Shown one piece after another: positions 1-9,521 of a DNA stretch of 64,000 nt. Position numbers and translations under genes: made by a program. The notes beneath the pieces were generated by a model. That model saw nothing but the letters and a program-made list of their open reading frames with translations, was not told where the DNA came from and made no database searches. Source of the stretch: Ameyamaea chiangmaiensis (GTDB taxonomy: Bacteria > Pseudomonadota > Alphaproteobacteria > Acetobacterales > Acetobacteraceae); NCBI RefSeq assembly GCF_025995235.1, contig NZ_BAPT01000001.1:62001-126000 (forward strand). Direction: 5' to 3'. Each line of letters starts with the position of its first letter. Position 1 is the first letter of the stretch.

Positions 1-331
1 TGCGCGGAATGCCGTGCTCGCTCTCAAGCTGCGTGATCGAGTTGAAGGCACTCCCCGAGGGTTCCTGCCGGACATGGGTCCACAACGTACTGCCCACGGT
101 CTCCAGGGCCATCGTCAGGGCATGCACCTTGGAGATGCTCTGGATCGAAAACGGCTCTTCCGCATCACCGGCGAGGTGCATCCGGCCATCGGCCTCCAGC
201 ACTGCCAGACCGAACTTGCGCGGGTCCACCGCAGCGAGCGGCGCGATGTAACGGGGCAGCACGCCCCGGTCGCGGCGGCGGCGCAGCTGGGCGGTAATGG
301 CGGTCAGGATAGGCGCGAGATCGGTGGTCAT
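1..331 (-). CDS. glsA: Glutaminase A, 5' part only (gene runs off the left edge)
   Basis: Reading right to left from an ATG at 331, the first 110 codons are present and the gene continues beyond base 1. The translation has the serine-dependent glutaminase signature FSIQSISKVHAL, holding the Ser-x-x-Lys catalytic pair near residues 64-67, followed by EPSGSAFNSITQLE, the substrate pocket of the GlsA family. Glutaminase A hydrolyses L-glutamine to glutamate and ammonia in the cytoplasm. The 240 bp between this start and the Rieske gene hold both divergent promoters; I see no other gene there. The family call is secure; only the 3' part is missing. Confidence 0.9.
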   Translation of the reverse strand, partial: MTTDLAPILTAITAQLRRRRDRGVLPRYIAPLAAVDPRKFGLAVLEADGRMHLAGDAEEPFSIQSISKVHALTMALETVGSTLWTHVRQEPSGSAFNSITQLESEHGIPR

Positions 332-572
332 CGTGGGGTGTCATACTCTGTCGGTCAAAAAGGCCGGAGGGTGTCCGCGCGCCGAGCAGAGCATATTTCG
401 GGGTGGGTGTGATGAACTTCCCCGTGTGTTCATGCAAAAATCGCATATCAGATATGGTATTACCGAAAATAACCGTCGGGGCGGGAGGCGACCGTTCCGC
501 GCGGTCCGGCAATTGGCGCTTCCCCTGACGCGCCGGCTGGTGAACACTCACCCCCACCAGCAGGAGACGCCG

Positions 573-1616
573 ATGAATGTGACGGTCACCGACCCAGTTT
601 TCGACCTGCCGCGCGGCTGCACGTTCGACGCGGCGGACTGGGCGATCCTCGCCCGCTGCTGGTATCCGGTCGCGGTCGCGCGCGACGTCGGAGACCAACC
701 GGTGGGCGGTGTGCTGCTCGACGCGCCGCTGGTGATCTATCGCGCGGATGGGGTGCTCGTGGTGGCTGACGATCTGTGTCCGCATCGCGGGGTGCCGCTG
801 AGCATGGGCGTCGGCGACGGTCGGACGATCGCCTGCGCCTATCACGGCTTTCGCTTCGGGGCGGAAGGGCGGTGCGTGCGGGTGCCGGCCCATCCCGACA
901 ACGCGATCCCGGGCAAGCTGCACCTGCGCACCTATCCCGCGATCGAACGCTACGGACTTGTCTGGACCTGCCTGCGTCCGGAGGGGGAGGCCGTCCTGCC
1001 GCCGATGCCCCACTGGGACGATCCGGCCTACCAGCAGATTACGTGTCCGTGGATCGACATCGGTGGCTTTGCCGGCCGTCAGGTCGAGGGCTTCATCGAC
1101 GTCGCGCATTTCGCCTTTGTCCACACGGCGACCTTTGCCGACCCGGGCAATGCCGTGGTGCCGTCCTATGTGCCGCGCCGCACGGCGGACGGGTTCGAGG
1201 CCGAATACCGCAGTTCGGTGGCCAATTATCCGGTCGGTATCGTGGGCAATGCGCCGCCCGGGTTTGAGTGGCTGCGGCATTTTCGCGTGCACCTGCCGTT
1301 CACGGCGACGCTGGAGATTCATTTTCCCGACGACGGTCGTCTGGTGATCATGAACGCGGCCGCGCCCGTCTCGGCGCGCAAGACGCGCATGTTCGCGCCG
1401 ATCTGTCGCAATTTCGACACGGGCGGCCCCGTCGAACCGGTTTATGAGTTCAACCGGCGCGTCTTTGAAGAGGACAGGGCACTGGTCGAAGCGCAGAAGC
1501 CCGAGAACCTGCCGCTCGATCCCACCCTGGAAGCACACGTCATGGCTGACCGGAGTTCCATTGCCTACCGGCGTGGGCTGAAGGACATGGGATTGAGCCG
1601 CTTCTTCACCGCCTGA
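573..1616 (+). CDS. Rieske [2Fe-2S] mononuclear iron oxygenase, alpha-subunit type
   Basis: The protein has 347 residues and starts at an ATG preceded by CAGGAG. The Rieske cluster ligands are visible as CPH (C69, H71) and CAYH (C88, H91). The non-heme iron site follows as EGFIDVAHFAFVH, with E172, D176, H179 and H184. Such enzymes hydroxylate or O/N-demethylate aromatic or related substrates using electrons from a separate reductase. No reductase or ferredoxin gene is nearby, so the partner must lie elsewhere. Length and layout resemble VanA-like demethylases more than the roughly 450-residue ring dioxygenases, but the substrate cannot be read from the sequence. It converges on ung with 7 bp between stop codons. 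Confidence 0.85.
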   Translation: MNVTVTDPVFDLPRGCTFDAADWAILARCWYPVAVARDVGDQPVGGVLLDAPLVIYRADGVLVVADDLCPHRGVPLSMGVGDGRTIACAYHGFRFGAEGRCVRVPAHPDNAIPGKLHLRTYPAIERYGLVWTCLRPEGEAVLPPMPHWDDPAYQQITCPWIDIGGFAGRQVEGFIDVAHFAFVHTATFADPGNAVVPSYVPRRTADGFEAEYRSSVANYPVGIVGNAPPGFEWLRHFRVHLPFTATLEIHFPDDGRLVIMNAAAPVSARKTRMFAPICRNFDTGGPVEPVYEFNRRVFEEDRALVEAQKPENLPLDPTLEAHVMADRSSIAYRRGLKDMGLSRFFTA

Positions 1617-1623
1617 GGTTGCC

Positions 1624-2313
1624 TCATGGCGTTTCGGGCAGGCGCCAGTCGATCGGCGTGAGGCCGTGTTCGACAAGATAGGCATTGGCCCTGGAGAAGT
1701 GGCGGCAGCCGAAAAACCCGTTATAGGCCGACAGCGGCGACGGGTGTGCTGCCTTGAGCACAAGATGGCGGGAGGCGTCGACAAAGCCGGCCTTGCGTTG
1801 CGCGTAGGCACCCCACAGCATGAACACCAGTGGCCGGTCCTGTTCGTTGACCCGCGCGATGACCGCGTCGGTAAAGCGCTCCCACCCCTTGCCCTGATGG
1901 GACGCGGCGCGGCCGCGTTCGACGGTCAGCACGCTGTTGAGCAAAAGCACTCCCTGCCTGGCCCAGGACTCGAGAAAGCCGTGACGCGCGGGGGGGATGT
2001 CCAGATCGGTGTGCAGTTCCTTATAGATGTTCACCAGCGACGGCGGCGTTCGGATGCCGGGTTGCACACTGAAGCACAGACCATGTGCCTGATTGTCGCC
2101 ATGATAGGGGTCCTGGCCGAGGATCACGACCTTGACCTTGTCCAGCGGCGTCAGGTCGAGGGCGCGGAAATAGTCCGCCCCGCGCGGGAAGAGGGTCGCG
2201 CCGCTCTCGCGCTGGGCAAGGAGAAACGCTTTGAGGTCCTTCATGTAAGGGGCCTCGAACTCGGCACGCAGGGCGGTTTTCCAGCTGTCCTCCAGCTTCA
2301 CGGTCGTGGTCAT
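1624..2313 (-). CDS. ung: Uracil-DNA glycosylase, family 1
   Basis: The product has 229 residues, the usual length for Ung. It removes uracil from DNA as the first step of base-excision repair. The water-activating loop GQDPYHG is at residues 67-73 with catalytic Asp68, and the DNA-intercalation loop appears as AAHPSPLSAYNGFFG near residue 190. The start has a good AAGGAG ribosome-binding site 9 bases upstream. It is transcribed alone, divergently from the M20 amidohydrolase gene. Nothing unusual is seen. Confidence 0.97.
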   Translation of the reverse strand: MTTTVKLEDSWKTALRAEFEAPYMKDLKAFLLAQRESGATLFPRGADYFRALDLTPLDKVKVVILGQDPYHGDNQAHGLCFSVQPGIRTPPSLVNIYKELHTDLDIPPARHGFLESWARQGVLLLNSVLTVERGRAASHQGKGWERFTDAVIARVNEQDRPLVFMLWGAYAQRKAGFVDASRHLVLKAAHPSPLSAYNGFFGCRHFSRANAYLVEHGLTPIDWRLPETP

Positions 2314-2440
2314 GGTGGTGTGTCTCCTTGGGGGTATTCAACTCTGCCGTGGCGCTCTTGGCCAGAGGGGGGGAGGCACGGTGGTCAACTCGTTCCCGCT
2401 ATGGAATAACGGGTGAAAGCTGGACAGAAGGACGCGTTCG

Positions 2441-3583
2441 ATGCGGATTGATGAACTGGTGGCGTTGCGTCACGACCTGCACGCCCACCCCGAAACCCGG
2501 TTCGAGGAATTTCGTACCAGCGACGTCGTGACCGACCGTCTGCGCGCCTTGGGGTATGAGCCGGTGCGCGGTCTGGCCGGGACGGGCGTGGTTGCAACCC
2601 TTCGGGGCGCGGCGCCGGGACCGTCCGTTTTGCTGCGTGCGGACATGGATGCCCTGCCGATTCTCGAGCGGACCGGCAGGGCCTATGCATCGACCGTCGA
2701 GGGCAAGATGCATGCCTGCGGGCATGACGGCCATATGGTGATGCTGCTGGGTGCGGCCGAGGCGCTGGCGTCCGCGCCACCCGAACGCGGCACGCTGCAT
2801 TTCTGCTTCCAGCCCGCCGAGGAGGGCGGGGCCGGCGCGCAGGTCATGATCGATGACGGTCTGTTCGAGCAGTTTCCGACCGATCGCTGCTTTGGTCTGC
2901 ACAACTGGCCCGGCCTGTCCCGTGGGCGGCTGGCCGTCCGGTCCGGCCCGGTCATGGCGGGCGGCTGGCGTTTGCGCATCACCGTCATGGGACGCGGCTC
3001 CCACGCCGCGCAGCCGCACCTGTCGATCGATCCGATCACGATCGGCGCGGCCTTCATTCAGGAAGCGCAGCTGCTGATTTCGCGTCGGTCCAACCCTCTG
3101 ATCCCGGCCGTGTTGTCCCTATGCACGTTCGACGCCGGATCGGCCGACAATGTCATTCCCGACCGCGCGGTCATCACCGGCACCATTCGCGCGCTGGATC
3201 AGACAGTGCTGGATACACTGCGCGATGCACTCGTGGTGCTGGGCGAGGGCATGGGCCGTTCGCACGGTGCCACGATCACGGTCGAAAGCATGACGCCCTA
3301 TCCGGTCACGATCAACACGCCAGCCGAGACAGATCTGGTGCGCGGCCTGATGCGGCAGATGGATGGTGAGGGATTTGACGATGCCATCATGGACGTGCCG
3401 CCGAGCATGGCGTCGGAAGATTTCGCCTATATGCTGAACCGCAAACCTGGCGTCTACGCCATGATCGGCAACGGCGACAGCGCCGCCCTGCACGCGCCGG
3501 AGTATGATTTTGACGACGCGGTCATCGAACGTGGCGTGGACTATTGGGTCAGGTTGGCACATCACGCGCTTGCTGCGGCCTGA
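2441..3583 (+). CDS. M20-family amidohydrolase (hippurate hydrolase / N-acyl amino acid amidohydrolase type)
   Basis: A 380-residue cytoplasmic enzyme without a signal peptide, preceded by GAAGGA. It shows the M20D metal-binding motifs in order: LRADMDALPI, MHACGHDGH and CFQPAEEGGAGAQ, plus a late MASEDFAYML that supplies the last metal ligand. Family members cleave the amide bond of N-acyl amino acids such as hippurate, N-acetyl amino acids or IAA conjugates. It lies tail-to-tail with the LysR gene, 7 bp apart, and close to the locus with an exported Ntn acylase. It may therefore take part in the same substrate route, but that link is inference. The family call is firm; the substrate is unknown. 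Confidence 0.88.
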   Translation: MRIDELVALRHDLHAHPETRFEEFRTSDVVTDRLRALGYEPVRGLAGTGVVATLRGAAPGPSVLLRADMDALPILERTGRAYASTVEGKMHACGHDGHMVMLLGAAEALASAPPERGTLHFCFQPAEEGGAGAQVMIDDGLFEQFPTDRCFGLHNWPGLSRGRLAVRSGPVMAGGWRLRITVMGRGSHAAQPHLSIDPITIGAAFIQEAQLLISRRSNPLIPAVLSLCTFDAGSADNVIPDRAVITGTIRALDQTVLDTLRDALVVLGEGMGRSHGATITVESMTPYPVTINTPAETDLVRGLMRQMDGEGFDDAIMDVPPSMASEDFAYMLNRKPGVYAMIGNGDSAALHAPEYDFDDAVIERGVDYWVRLAHHALAAA

Positions 3584-3590
3584 GGCACGC

Positions 3591-4538
3591 TCACGGATAG
3601 GGTGCTCGTATCGTCTCCAGAACCAGCCGGGCCGACGGGCTGATGGCCCGGCTGCGCGCCCACACGACGCCCATGGCCATGAGCAGGGACTCGGGTGGCA
3701 TCGTCACGTCGGGCGTCTGGTCCGGCCTGTTGGAGAACAGCGTCTCCAGACCAACGATCCTCAGGGCGTCGGTTTGTTCCTGGATTTCGAAGCTGCTCAG
3801 AGGCGAGTTGATTTCGATGACACGCTCGGGCGGCGGCAGGCGCCGGCTGCTGAGCAATGCATCGAACCGGTCGCGCATGGCCATGCCGCGCAGCGGTAGA
3901 AGCCACATCCGGTCAACATAGCGCGGCCAGTCGTCCATGATCGCGGGCATGGAAATTTTGCGTTTGCCATCACCTATTCCGCACAGCACCGTATGCAGGC
4001 ACTGACTGTCGAGCGACGGCCAGGTCTCGATGCCAAGAAGATCGATTAATAAAATATCGTAACGATCAGCCACCAGCTCGTTCAGCATCTGGCGACGCAT
4101 CCCGTATTCGCAGGTTAACGTCAGGAACGGATGCTGGTTCTTGATCGCGGCGAACCATCGCGGAATATGGGCCTGCAGGGCCGGGGCCTGAAAGCCGATG
4201 CGCACCGTGCCCCGCAGGCTGTCCTGCACGGCGCACAGATCGGGCGACAGCAGTGTCAGGTCGTCGGCGATTCGTTGGCCGACCTCAAGCAGCCGTACAC
4301 ATAACTGTGTGGGCGTCAGTACCCCGCCACCACGTTCGAACAGGCGCCCATCCAGCAGGGTTTCCAACTCGATGCAGGCTTTGGACACGGCGGCAATCGA
4401 AATCCCCAGAACGTCCGCGGCACCACGCATGGTGCGCGTGTTGTCGAGCACATCCAGCATATGGAAATGTCTTAGCTTGAGTACGCGTCGCAGATCCTGT
4501 GGGGACGCTGATGGTTTTGTGCGTTTAGTGTTGCTCAT
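3591..4538 (-). CDS. LysR-family transcriptional regulator
   Basis: About 315 residues from the ATG at 4538 (MSNTKRTK...). In-frame ATGs upstream at 4580, 4592 and 4646 are possible, and none has a strong ribosome-binding site, so the start is uncertain. The N-terminal winged helix is clear (TRTMRGAADVLGISIAAVSK then ELETLLDGRLFERG), followed by a substrate-binding-like domain. The gene is divergent from the TonB receptor/acylase operon, and the shared 355-bp region holds an inverted repeat at 4728-4750. By the usual LysR arrangement it probably controls that operon and itself. The inducer is unknown. Confidence 0.85.
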   Translation of the reverse strand: MSNTKRTKPSASPQDLRRVLKLRHFHMLDVLDNTRTMRGAADVLGISIAAVSKACIELETLLDGRLFERGGGVLTPTQLCVRLLEVGQRIADDLTLLSPDLCAVQDSLRGTVRIGFQAPALQAHIPRWFAAIKNQHPFLTLTCEYGMRRQMLNELVADRYDILLIDLLGIETWPSLDSQCLHTVLCGIGDGKRKISMPAIMDDWPRYVDRMWLLPLRGMAMRDRFDALLSSRRLPPPERVIEINSPLSSFEIQEQTDALRIVGLETLFSNRPDQTPDVTMPPESLLMAMGVVWARSRAISPSARLVLETIRAPYP

Positions 4539-4893
4539 ATGTTCGATCCGGGAAAAACGTCGTTTACGATCGCGCGGCATGTCCAATTTCATCGTCGTTG
4601 TATCAGATGACCCCACGCCTTCAACTTTTTGGTTGAACGGTTTCAAATCTTATTCGCTTTTGAGTTGCGTTACGTTCATGTCACATTAAGAACGAAAGTA
4701 CGTTTCGGAAACATATTGGCATAAAATTTCCTCATGTTCGAAATGAGGAACTATAAAGTGTCCGGGCGGGTGCGGTGTTCTGTCTCCGTCTGTCGATATG
4801 CGTGATGAATTCTTTCATGTTTTGACACATTCATCGCCGCGGATGCCGTTCGGCATAACGTCACGATGATTTCTTTCATGCGCCGGAGACACC
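4539..4893. promoter_or_regulatory. Divergent LysR / TonB-receptor control region with inverted repeat 4728-4750
   Basis: No gene is seen in these 355 bp, although its left end may be coding if the LysR gene starts further upstream. An 8-bp perfect inverted repeat, TTCCTCAT (4728-4735) and ATGAGGAA (4743-4750), is separated by 7 bases containing TTCGAA. It fits the size of a LysR-type operator, including the T-N11-A pattern. The stretch 4680-4760 is clearly richer in A+T than its surroundings, as expected for promoters. The TonB receptor start at 4894 has its own CCGGAGA ribosome-binding site. Confidence 0.5.
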
Positions 4894-7362
4894 ATGAACA
4901 GGCATTCCTCTTTCTCATTGCGCGGGCGCGGCCGTCTTGTGGGAGGAATCGCGGCTTTATGTCTGTATCCGTCGCTCGCCCTTTCGCAGACCGCGGCCAA
5001 GCAGAAACCGGACGCGGTCCCCGACACGGGCGAGGCGGTTGTGGTGACCGGTGCGCGTGGCGTGAAGAGAACGGTCACGAAATCGACCGCCCCCATCGAC
5101 GTGATTTCGTCCAAGGAACTTCTGCGGACCGGCAAGGCGTCGGTGATCAGCCAGCTTAACAACCTGGTCCCGTCCTTCAACAGCCCCTACCGGGCCGGTG
5201 GAGGAACCTCGACGATCATCGCCACAGGTGCTCTGCGCGGTCTCAATCCGGACCAGACGCTGATTTTGGTCAACGGCAAGCGGCGGCACAAGACGTCGCT
5301 CATCAACGCCGTATCGTCGTTGTATAACGGGTCGGTTCCCACGGACCTCGACATGATCCCGGCATCCGAGATCGATCATATCGAGGTGCTCCGCGACGGT
5401 GCAGCGGCGCAATACGGGTCCGACGCGATCGCCGGCGTTATCAACATCATTCTGAAAAAGAAATCGCATGGTATGGACTCCACCTTCACCGGGGGCGCCA
5501 ATGCGGACCGTGGTGATGGTGAACAACTCCAGTGGCTCAACAATGCCGGGACGACCATCGGGCGCGATGGCTATTTCAATCTGTCGCTGGATATGAAAAA
5601 GCAATATGCCTCCAACCGTGCGAACCCGATCGCGCAATCGGTCCAGCTTTATCCCAAGGTCAACGGTCAGCCCGATCCGCGTGAGGCGACGGCCGATCGC
5701 ATGGTGACCACCAACTATGGCGCGATGCCGCAGGAGAGCCTCCTGGTAGGCTATAACGCCGGTTACGATTTTGGTCGTGTCACGTTTTATACCTTTGGCA
5801 CGTTTGGTATTCGTGACTCCGACCTGAATTACAGCTTCCGTTCGGCAACGAACGCGAACTCCCTGCCGCAGGTCTATCCAAACGGCTTTTATCCGCGCGT
5901 TGTGGTGCATGAGCAGGACTACCAGTTTGCCGCCGGCCTGAAAGGTACGCAGTGGGGATGGGACTGGGATCTCAGCACCACCTATGGCCAGAACCAGGCA
6001 AAGCAGACCGCCGATCATACGATCAACGCCAGCCTGGGGCCGAGCAGCCCGCTCGACTTCTATGTCGGAACGCTTGAGTCGAGCGAATGGGACAACGCGT
6101 TTGATATCACGCACGGCTGGAAAGTGCTCGGACATCTGCAATCATCGCTCGGGTTTCTGCATCGTCTGGAGACCTACCGTATCCGTGCAGGCGATCCGGC
6201 CAGCTACGCAGCTGGCTCATACGTCAATAATGGCGCTCTGACGACGCCGGGCGCCAACGGTGCCAGTGGCTTTACGCCCGAAGATGCCGGCTTCATGCAG
6301 CGTAATAACATGGCCGGGTATGTCGATCTGGCATGGGACCCGACACGCAAGATTTCGATCGGGCTTGCAGGGCGCTATGAGCATTATGACGATTCCAGCG
6401 GGAATTCGGCGATCGGCAAGCTGACCGGCCGGTACCAGATCACGCGCTGGCTGGCGATCCGCGGCACGATGAGCAACGGTTTTCGTGCGCCGTCCCTGGC
6501 ACAGGATCTGTACGCGTCCACGACCGGTCAGTTCCGGTTGCAGAACGGGTCTCTCAACCTGCTCGACATCAAGACGTTGCCGGTCAATTCGCCGGCGGCG
6601 CGCGCATTGGGTGCCACCCCTCTGAAGCCCGAAACGTCGGCCAATTTCAGCGCCGGCATGGTGCTGACGCCATTCCATAATTTTAACGTGACACTCGATG
6701 CCTATCAGATCGAGGTATTCGACCGGATCGCCCTGACCGGCACACTCACCGGCAACGCCGTGTCCAGAATTCTGGTCGCCAACGGCCTGTCGCCCGATAT
6801 CAGCGCGCAGTATTACTCCAACGCCATGAATACCCGTACTCGTGGTCTGGACGTGGTCGCAACCTACGCGCATCCAGTCGGGCGGTTCGGGTCGATGCAG
6901 TGGAACGTGGGGTGGAACTACAACCAGACGGTCATTACGAACATCAAGCAGAATCCCTCACAGCTTAGCAGTCTGGGATCGTCGTATGTCCTGTTCGACC
7001 GTCTGTCGCAGGGCTATCTGACAAAGGCGCTGCCCAAGACGAAGCTTTCGATCACCAATATCTGGACGTGGCGCGGCTTCACCTTCAACACCCGGCTGAC
7101 ACGGTTCGGCAGTTACACAATTTTGCAGAACTCGCCCAGTAGCGACCGCACATTCGGGGCTCGGGTCATCGTTGACGAAGATATTTCGTATCAGATTAAT
7201 CGTCATCTGAATGTCGGTATCGGTGCCAACAATCTGTTCAATACCTACCCCAGCTCGAACGGTATCTACAATGCATTGCTGGGGCAGTCGCAGTATCCCG
7301 GCACATCCCCGTTCGGATTCACCGGTGGCTATTACTACGGCAGGGTTGGCGTCAGCTTCTGA
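4894..7362 (+). CDS. TonB-dependent outer-membrane receptor
   Basis: An 822-residue precursor with an N-terminal signal peptide ending near ALSQT. It has a TonB-box-like stretch EAVVVTGARG, then the plug domain (IDVISSKELLRTGKASVISQ..., VNGKRRHKTSL, IEVLRDGAAAQYGSDAIAGVINI) and a long beta-barrel ending in aromatic F (GRVGVSF). Such receptors carry large or scarce substrates across the outer membrane using TonB energy. It starts a three-gene run with an exported Ntn acylase and a small secreted protein. This suggests the imported ligand is an acylated or peptide-like compound rather than a siderophore; that is inference. No sigma/anti-sigma pair is present, and control is more likely by the divergent LysR. 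Confidence 0.92.
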   Translation: MNRHSSFSLRGRGRLVGGIAALCLYPSLALSQTAAKQKPDAVPDTGEAVVVTGARGVKRTVTKSTAPIDVISSKELLRTGKASVISQLNNLVPSFNSPYRAGGGTSTIIATGALRGLNPDQTLILVNGKRRHKTSLINAVSSLYNGSVPTDLDMIPASEIDHIEVLRDGAAAQYGSDAIAGVINIILKKKSHGMDSTFTGGANADRGDGEQLQWLNNAGTTIGRDGYFNLSLDMKKQYASNRANPIAQSVQLYPKVNGQPDPREATADRMVTTNYGAMPQESLLVGYNAGYDFGRVTFYTFGTFGIRDSDLNYSFRSATNANSLPQVYPNGFYPRVVVHEQDYQFAAGLKGTQWGWDWDLSTTYGQNQAKQTADHTINASLGPSSPLDFYVGTLESSEWDNAFDITHGWKVLGHLQSSLGFLHRLETYRIRAGDPASYAAGSYVNNGALTTPGANGASGFTPEDAGFMQRNNMAGYVDLAWDPTRKISIGLAGRYEHYDDSSGNSAIGKLTGRYQITRWLAIRGTMSNGFRAPSLAQDLYASTTGQFRLQNGSLNLLDIKTLPVNSPAARALGATPLKPETSANFSAGMVLTPFHNFNVTLDAYQIEVFDRIALTGTLTGNAVSRILVANGLSPDISAQYYSNAMNTRTRGLDVVATYAHPVGRFGSMQWNVGWNYNQTVITNIKQNPSQLSSLGSSYVLFDRLSQGYLTKALPKTKLSITNIWTWRGFTFNTRLTRFGSYTILQNSPSSDRTFGARVIVDEDISYQINRHLNVGIGANNLFNTYPSSNGIYNALLGQSQYPGTSPFGFTGGYYYGRVGVSF

Positions 7363-7406
7363 GTCGTTACAAAGAGTGCTGAGACATTAGAGAGGAATAA
7401 CGAGGC

Positions 7407-9509
7407 ATGACAGGACAGTTTCGGCGGCTTCGCCGTGCGGCGTATGCCGCGAGCGTGGCCGTGAGTGCCCTGTGTGGCGTGGCCCATGCGGCCCCCGCTT
7501 CGCATGGTGAAATCCTGTGGGACACGTTCGGTGTCCCCCATATTTACGGCAAGGACGAGGCCTCGATCTTTTATGGCTTTGGCTGGGCGCAGACGCACAG
7601 CCACGCCAATATCCTGCTCAAGCTGTATGGCATTGCACGGGGCAGGGCGGCTGAATATTGGGGGCCTTCGCAGGAAGAATCTGATCGGTGGCTGATCGCC
7701 AATCGCGTTTATGAGCGCGCGGGCGTTTGGTACAAGCAGCAGACTCCGCAGTTCCGCGCGGATCTGGATGCTTTTGCCCATGGCATCAACGACTACGCCG
7801 CCAAACATCCAAACGAGATTGATCCGTCGGTGCGCATGGTGCTGCCGATCAGCGGCATCGATGTCGTCGCGCATGCTGAACGCCTGATGAATTTCATTTA
7901 TATAGCTTCGGAACAGCATGCGCTTGGTGGGCCGCCGTCGCATGCCGCAGGCGGATCGAACGCGTGGGCGATCGCGCCATCGCGCACGACCGATGGCCAT
8001 ACCGTGCTTCTGGCGAACCCGCATTTGCCGTGGGCACCAGGATTTTTCACCTATTACGAAGCGCATATGAACGGGCCGGGAATCAACCTATATGGTGCAA
8101 CCCAGGTCGGTCTTCCGGTTCTGCGTTTTGGCTTCAACAATGATCTGGGCTTTACCAACACGGTGAACACGATCCTGGGGGCTGTGCATTTTCGTCTGAC
8201 ACCCGACGGCGATGGCTATCGTCTGGATGGCAAACGGCATGCGTTTGACAAGACGACGTATCACTACAAAGTTCGTCAGGCCGACGGCACGCTGGCTGAT
8301 AAGAGTTTTGTTCAGGAATACGCCGTACAGGGGCCGGTATTCACACGCGCCGATGGTGTGAAAGTCGCGGTGTATGTCGCGGGCCTGGATCGTCCGGGCA
8401 TGATGAAGCAATATTGGGATATGGGCACGTCACATGACTTCGCCCACTTCCAGAGCGCCGTGAAGACACTTCAGGTCCCGATGTTCAATATCGTCTATGC
8501 CGATCGGGCCGGGCATGTGATGTATCTGGACAACGGAATCGTGCCCAAGCACGACAGTGGTGATTTCGCCTACTGGAGCGGCGATATTCCGGGCGACACG
8601 TCCGCGACCATACCGCACGGCATCCTGCCGTATGAAGACTTGCCCAAGGTTATCGATCCTGCCAGCGGCTTTGTCCAGAATACGAATGATCCGCCGTGGG
8701 TCGCGACCTACCCGCGTGTTTTGTATCCGGACGCATACCCTGCCTATCTTGCGGTGCGTGGCCCGATGTCGTTCCGCAGCCAGCAATCCGTCTCGATGCT
8801 GGCAGGTACGGATAAATTCTCGTACGACCAGATCGTGGAGAAGAAACTCAACACCCACGCGTTACTGGCCGACCGTATTCTTCCCGACCTTCTGCGCGCG
8901 GCACGTGACGATCATCGCCCGGAAGTGCGACAGGCGGTCGCTGTACTGTCCGCCTGGGACCACGCCGACAATGCCGATAGCCGGGGTGCGTTGCTGTTCG
9001 AGACATGGGCCAGCCTGTTCGCGGGGCCAAAATTTGCCGATTTTGGCAAGTTCGGCCACGCTTGGTCGCTTGATCAGCCGATCGAGACGCCCTATGGCCT
9101 GAAGGATCCGAAGGCGGCCGTCGATCTTCTGGCCGAGGCGGCGGTCAAGACGAAGCAGATCTACGGCGCCATCGATCGCCCGTTTGGCGAGGTGTCCCGC
9201 TTCCACCTTGGCAACGTCGATCTGCCGGGCAATGGCGGTTTCGGCAATACGGGTATCTTCCGCACTATCACCTGGTCGCCGATGAAAAATGGCGAGCGGA
9301 CCCCCTTGCATGGCGAAACATGGGTCTCGCTGGTCAGTTTCTCGACCCCGCTGCGCGCCAAGGGTTTGCTCAGCTATGGCAATTCGACGCAGCCGGGCAG
9401 CCCGCATCGTTCCGATCAGCTATCGTTTCTGAGTGACAAGACGCTCCGCGACCTGTGGTTCGCGCGCAGCGATGTCGAGAAACATGTCGAATCAACCGAT
9501 ACTTACTAA
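7407..9509 (+). CDS. Exported penicillin-acylase-family Ntn hydrolase
   Basis: A 700-residue precursor with a signal peptide cut near VAHAAP. The family processes itself autocatalytically, and the new N-terminal nucleophile is the Ser of GGSNAWA (Ser184). That leaves an alpha chain of about 150 residues and a beta chain of about 515. Other hallmarks are the alpha-chain start GEILWDTFGVPHIYG and the beta-chain NPHLPW and FGFNNDLGFTNTVN. Known members hydrolyse penicillins, acyl-homoserine lactones (PvdQ/QuiP) or other N-acyl amides in the periplasm. It sits 44 bp after the TonB receptor and 12 bp before a small secreted protein, so all three are likely cotranscribed. The substrate is not readable; a quorum-quenching or lipopeptide-degrading role is possible. 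Confidence 0.88.
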   Translation: MTGQFRRLRRAAYAASVAVSALCGVAHAAPASHGEILWDTFGVPHIYGKDEASIFYGFGWAQTHSHANILLKLYGIARGRAAEYWGPSQEESDRWLIANRVYERAGVWYKQQTPQFRADLDAFAHGINDYAAKHPNEIDPSVRMVLPISGIDVVAHAERLMNFIYIASEQHALGGPPSHAAGGSNAWAIAPSRTTDGHTVLLANPHLPWAPGFFTYYEAHMNGPGINLYGATQVGLPVLRFGFNNDLGFTNTVNTILGAVHFRLTPDGDGYRLDGKRHAFDKTTYHYKVRQADGTLADKSFVQEYAVQGPVFTRADGVKVAVYVAGLDRPGMMKQYWDMGTSHDFAHFQSAVKTLQVPMFNIVYADRAGHVMYLDNGIVPKHDSGDFAYWSGDIPGDTSATIPHGILPYEDLPKVIDPASGFVQNTNDPPWVATYPRVLYPDAYPAYLAVRGPMSFRSQQSVSMLAGTDKFSYDQIVEKKLNTHALLADRILPDLLRAARDDHRPEVRQAVAVLSAWDHADNADSRGALLFETWASLFAGPKFADFGKFGHAWSLDQPIETPYGLKDPKAAVDLLAEAAVKTKQIYGAIDRPFGEVSRFHLGNVDLPGNGGFGNTGIFRTITWSPMKNGERTPLHGETWVSLVSFSTPLRAKGLLSYGNSTQPGSPHRSDQLSFLSDKTLRDLWFARSDVEKHVESTDTY

Positions 9510-9521
9510 GGAACAAGAATT

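Noticed and set aside
165..1811. 548-codon minus-strand frame crossing glsA, the Rieske gene and ung
   Set aside because: It spans three supported genes, two of them in another frame of the same strand, and matches nothing.
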